A stretch of DNA of 50,266 nucleotides from Paenibacillus cremeus (lineage in GTDB: Bacteria; Bacillota; Bacilli; Paenibacillales; NBRC-103111). How positions within the stretch are numbered: position 1 is the first letter of the stretch; the number at the start of each line of letters is the position of its first letter. Positions 48,764-50,266 of this stretch are shown here, in pieces. A program made the translations under genes and the position numbers. A model generated the notes under the pieces. The model was not told the origin of the DNA, made no database searches, and saw nothing but the letters and a program-made list of their open reading frames with translations. The DNA lies in contig NZ_VNJI01000054.1 in the NCBI RefSeq assembly GCF_007786445.1, positions 1 through 50,266 of the forward strand, given 5' to 3'.

Positions 48764-49930
48764 ATGAATGGTCGTTATGAAGAACTGGATTCACTTCGAG
48801 GTCTTGCAGCACTATCTGTCTTTTTTGGTCATATGTATTTAATATTTAATAAAACGTTTTTATCGCAATTGTTATTTAAGTTTGGTGTTTTTCACTTTGC
48901 TATTGCTGGCAGTGAAGCTGTAGTATTATTCTTTGTTTTAAGTGGATTTGTTCTGTCCCTTCCGTTCTATTCAAATCGACAATTTACTTATAGTGCTTAT
49001 GTTATTAGACGCATTTGTAGGATATATATTCCATATATTGTAGCAGTCGGTTTTGCCATGCTTCTCAGAGAACTATTTTATACTGGTAAAATTAGTGGTT
49101 TAACTGATTGGTTTAACTCAAGTTGGTCGAGTGATTTAACTTTAAGTTCATTAAAAGATCACTTACTCCTAATAGGAACATTCACAAGTAATTTGGACAA
49201 TGTAGTTTGGTCATTAGTTCATGAAATGAGAATATCTTTTGCATTTCCATTTATTATGTTTTTATTGGTACGTATGAGTTGGAAAAAAGGTATTGGATTA
49301 GGGATAACTTTATCAGTTCTCAGCGTTGTTTACTCTTATGTTACAAAGGCCGATTTTATTGGAACAGAACTGTATGCTTCTTTACATTACACAGCAATGT
49401 TTGTGATAGGTGCTTTAATCGCTAAGTATCGAAATGAAATCAGCAATAAAATACTGCATCTACATAAGAAACTAAGAATATCTTTGTTTTTTATTGGACT
49501 AATATTATATTTATATGTTCATCCATCATTTGTTCTAAACAAAATTGTTCATGATTTACACCCATTCTATCGAACTGTTATAGATACATGGTTTGTTGCT
49601 CTTGGTGCTTCAATTCTAATTATCTTTGCAATAACCTCTAGTCGAATATCTAAGATACTAAGGAATGCAATTGTGAAGTATATAGGTAAAGTATCGTTCA
49701 GCTTGTATTTATCCCATCTTGTTGTGCTATTGTCATGTGTGCATTTTCTTCACAATAGGTTACCATTGTGGGGAATTTGTATAGTGGTTGTTATAGTCAC
49801 ATTTATTATTTCAAGTGCCATGTATTATCTAGTTGAAAAACCAGCTATAAGTTTAGGAAGGCGTCTAGCCAAATCGCTAGATAAAAGCAGCCAAGTGAAA
49901 AATGTTGTAAATGGCCATGCCAAGGCATAA
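48764..49930 (+). CDS. acyltransferase-3 family membrane protein (OafA/YrhL-like)
   Basis: The 388-residue polytopic protein begins MNGRYEELDSLRGLAALSVF, with the conserved Arg, and continues FGHMYLIF with the candidate catalytic His. Further markers are VVLFFVLSGFVLSLP, YVIRRICRIYIPYIV, NVVWSLVHEMRISFAFP and FSLYLSHLVVLL, followed by YLVEKPAISLGRR. It probably O-acetylates surface glycans. The ATG at 48764 follows GGAGGAG. It is AT-rich compared with the sinR genes. A fragment of a similar gene is at 29523. Confidence 0.92.
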   Translation: MNGRYEELDSLRGLAALSVFFGHMYLIFNKTFLSQLLFKFGVFHFAIAGSEAVVLFFVLSGFVLSLPFYSNRQFTYSAYVIRRICRIYIPYIVAVGFAMLLRELFYTGKISGLTDWFNSSWSSDLTLSSLKDHLLLIGTFTSNLDNVVWSLVHEMRISFAFPFIMFLLVRMSWKKGIGLGITLSVLSVVYSYVTKADFIGTELYASLHYTAMFVIGALIAKYRNEISNKILHLHKKLRISLFFIGLILYLYVHPSFVLNKIVHDLHPFYRTVIDTWFVALGASILIIFAITSSRISKILRNAIVKYIGKVSFSLYLSHLVVLLSCVHFLHNRLPLWGICIVVVIVTFIISSAMYYLVEKPAISLGRRLAKSLDKSSQVKNVVNGHAKA

Positions 49931-49960
49931 TTAGGCCGTCATTCCCATCGTAAGCTTGTC

Positions 49961-50203
49961 GTGTCCGCTGAAGCACTAGTTCGTTTCAAGATTAGCTTCG
50001 TGGCGAACGAATCCGCTCAAAGGTTTGATATGTTTCCTTCTCTTCAACATGTTGAGTTTATGAACAAAAAAGGACTCATTACTGATTTTTTGGGTGATAC
50101 TAGACCACTTAATGTCTTAAAAATTGGTAACCTGTTTTATCGAGATGATGTAAAATTGTTTGTGTACCAAGATTTGGAGCCTTTCCAGGCAGCAAAAAAG
50201 TAG
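49961..50203 (+). CDS. hypothetical ORF (80 aa), possibly a gene fragment
   Basis: The ORF starts at a GTG without a good ribosome binding site and reads RFKISFVANESAQRFDMFPS early and ends DLEPFQAAKK. I recognise no domain. The sequence GNLFYRDDVKLFVYQD looks protein-like. It lies between the acyltransferase and what may be the start of a mobile element, so it could be a remnant. Confidence 0.35.
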   Translation: MSAEALVRFKISFVANESAQRFDMFPSLQHVEFMNKKGLITDFLGDTRPLNVLKIGNLFYRDDVKLFVYQDLEPFQAAKK

Positions 50204-50248
50204 GGTATTCTCGGGATTGCTGAAGTCACCAAGAAAGGAACCCTACTC

Positions 50249-50266
50249 ATGGCAACTATACACCCA
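50249..50266 (+). CDS. first codons of a gene cut by the window end
   Basis: ATG GCA ACT ATA CAC CCA follows AAGAAAGGAA with suitable spacing, so a protein starting MATIHP begins here. The preceding 45 bases carry a TAGGGT/ACCCTA inverted pair (50203-50208 and 50239-50244). The product cannot be named. Confidence 0.4.

Overview
The window looks like a chromosomal exopolysaccharide (EPS/biofilm matrix) locus of a Paenibacillus-like member of the Bacillales. The supports are SinR/SinI homologues, B. subtilis-type epsC-D-F-G-L-M-N genes, three EAR (epsC-leader) RNA elements, strong AGGAGG-type ribosome binding sites and a paeninodin-like lasso peptide cluster. No tRNA, rRNA or CRISPR array was seen.

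Layout. (1) 1-2034: decayed mobile DNA, namely the 3' end of a group II intron with a deleted maturase and an IS1182-type transposase broken by frameshifts. (2) 2146-7018: a small minus-strand gene, then an operon of Wzz-like adaptor, CpsD/CapB-type tyrosine kinase, HlyD-like lipoprotein and a large secreted protein. (3) 7024-11937: a RiPP-like operon with its own promoter. It has a precursor with a lasso-type leader, HPr-kinase-like kinase, PqqD/RRE protein, ABC exporter, nucleotidyltransferase and a membrane sensor-like protein, but no cyclase and no leader protease. (4) 11920-17846: a paeninodin-type lasso peptide operon (C, A, kinase, B1, B2, ABC). (5) 17847-18692, without an intact gene: EAR copy 1, a dead ABC-transporter 3' end, a SinR-box promoter, EAR copy 2 and a terminator-like hairpin. 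(6) 18693-32173: an AT-rich operon of glycosyltransferases, a PglK-like ABC protein, a complete CMP-Kdo pathway (kdsB, kdsA, kdsD, kdsC) and an MBOAT/SGNH-like O-acylation pair. (7) 32174-32630, without a gene: a SinR-box promoter, a T15 tract, another SinR box, EAR copy 3 and a terminator. (8) 32631-45324: the conserved eps operon (epsC, galU, epsD, glycosyltransferases, epsF, epsG, epsL, epsM, phosphoesterase, epsN). (9) 45326-48614: a small minus-strand gene, a second-type glmS, sinR-like gene 1, a c-di-GMP-I-like riboswitch, a sinI-like gene and sinR-like gene 2. (10) 48764-50266: an acyltransferase-3 gene, an unknown ORF and the first codons of another gene.

How it fits together. A palindrome made of two GTTCTYT half-sites 2 bp apart (the B. 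subtilis SinR operator) recurs at eight intergenic places. It lies at the promoters of the wzz operon, the small divergent gene, the lasso operon, the Kdo/glycosyltransferase operon and the eps operon. In the last two it fills exactly the 17-bp spacer between -35 and -10. The presumed repressors and antagonist (sinR-like, sinI-like) sit at the far end, and the antagonist gene follows a c-di-GMP-I-like leader. My inference is that c-di-GMP-controlled SinI would release SinR from all operons together, and EAR RNAs would then let polymerase read through internal terminators in the two 13-kb operons. The lasso peptide, and perhaps the cyclase-less RiPP, would be made together with the matrix.
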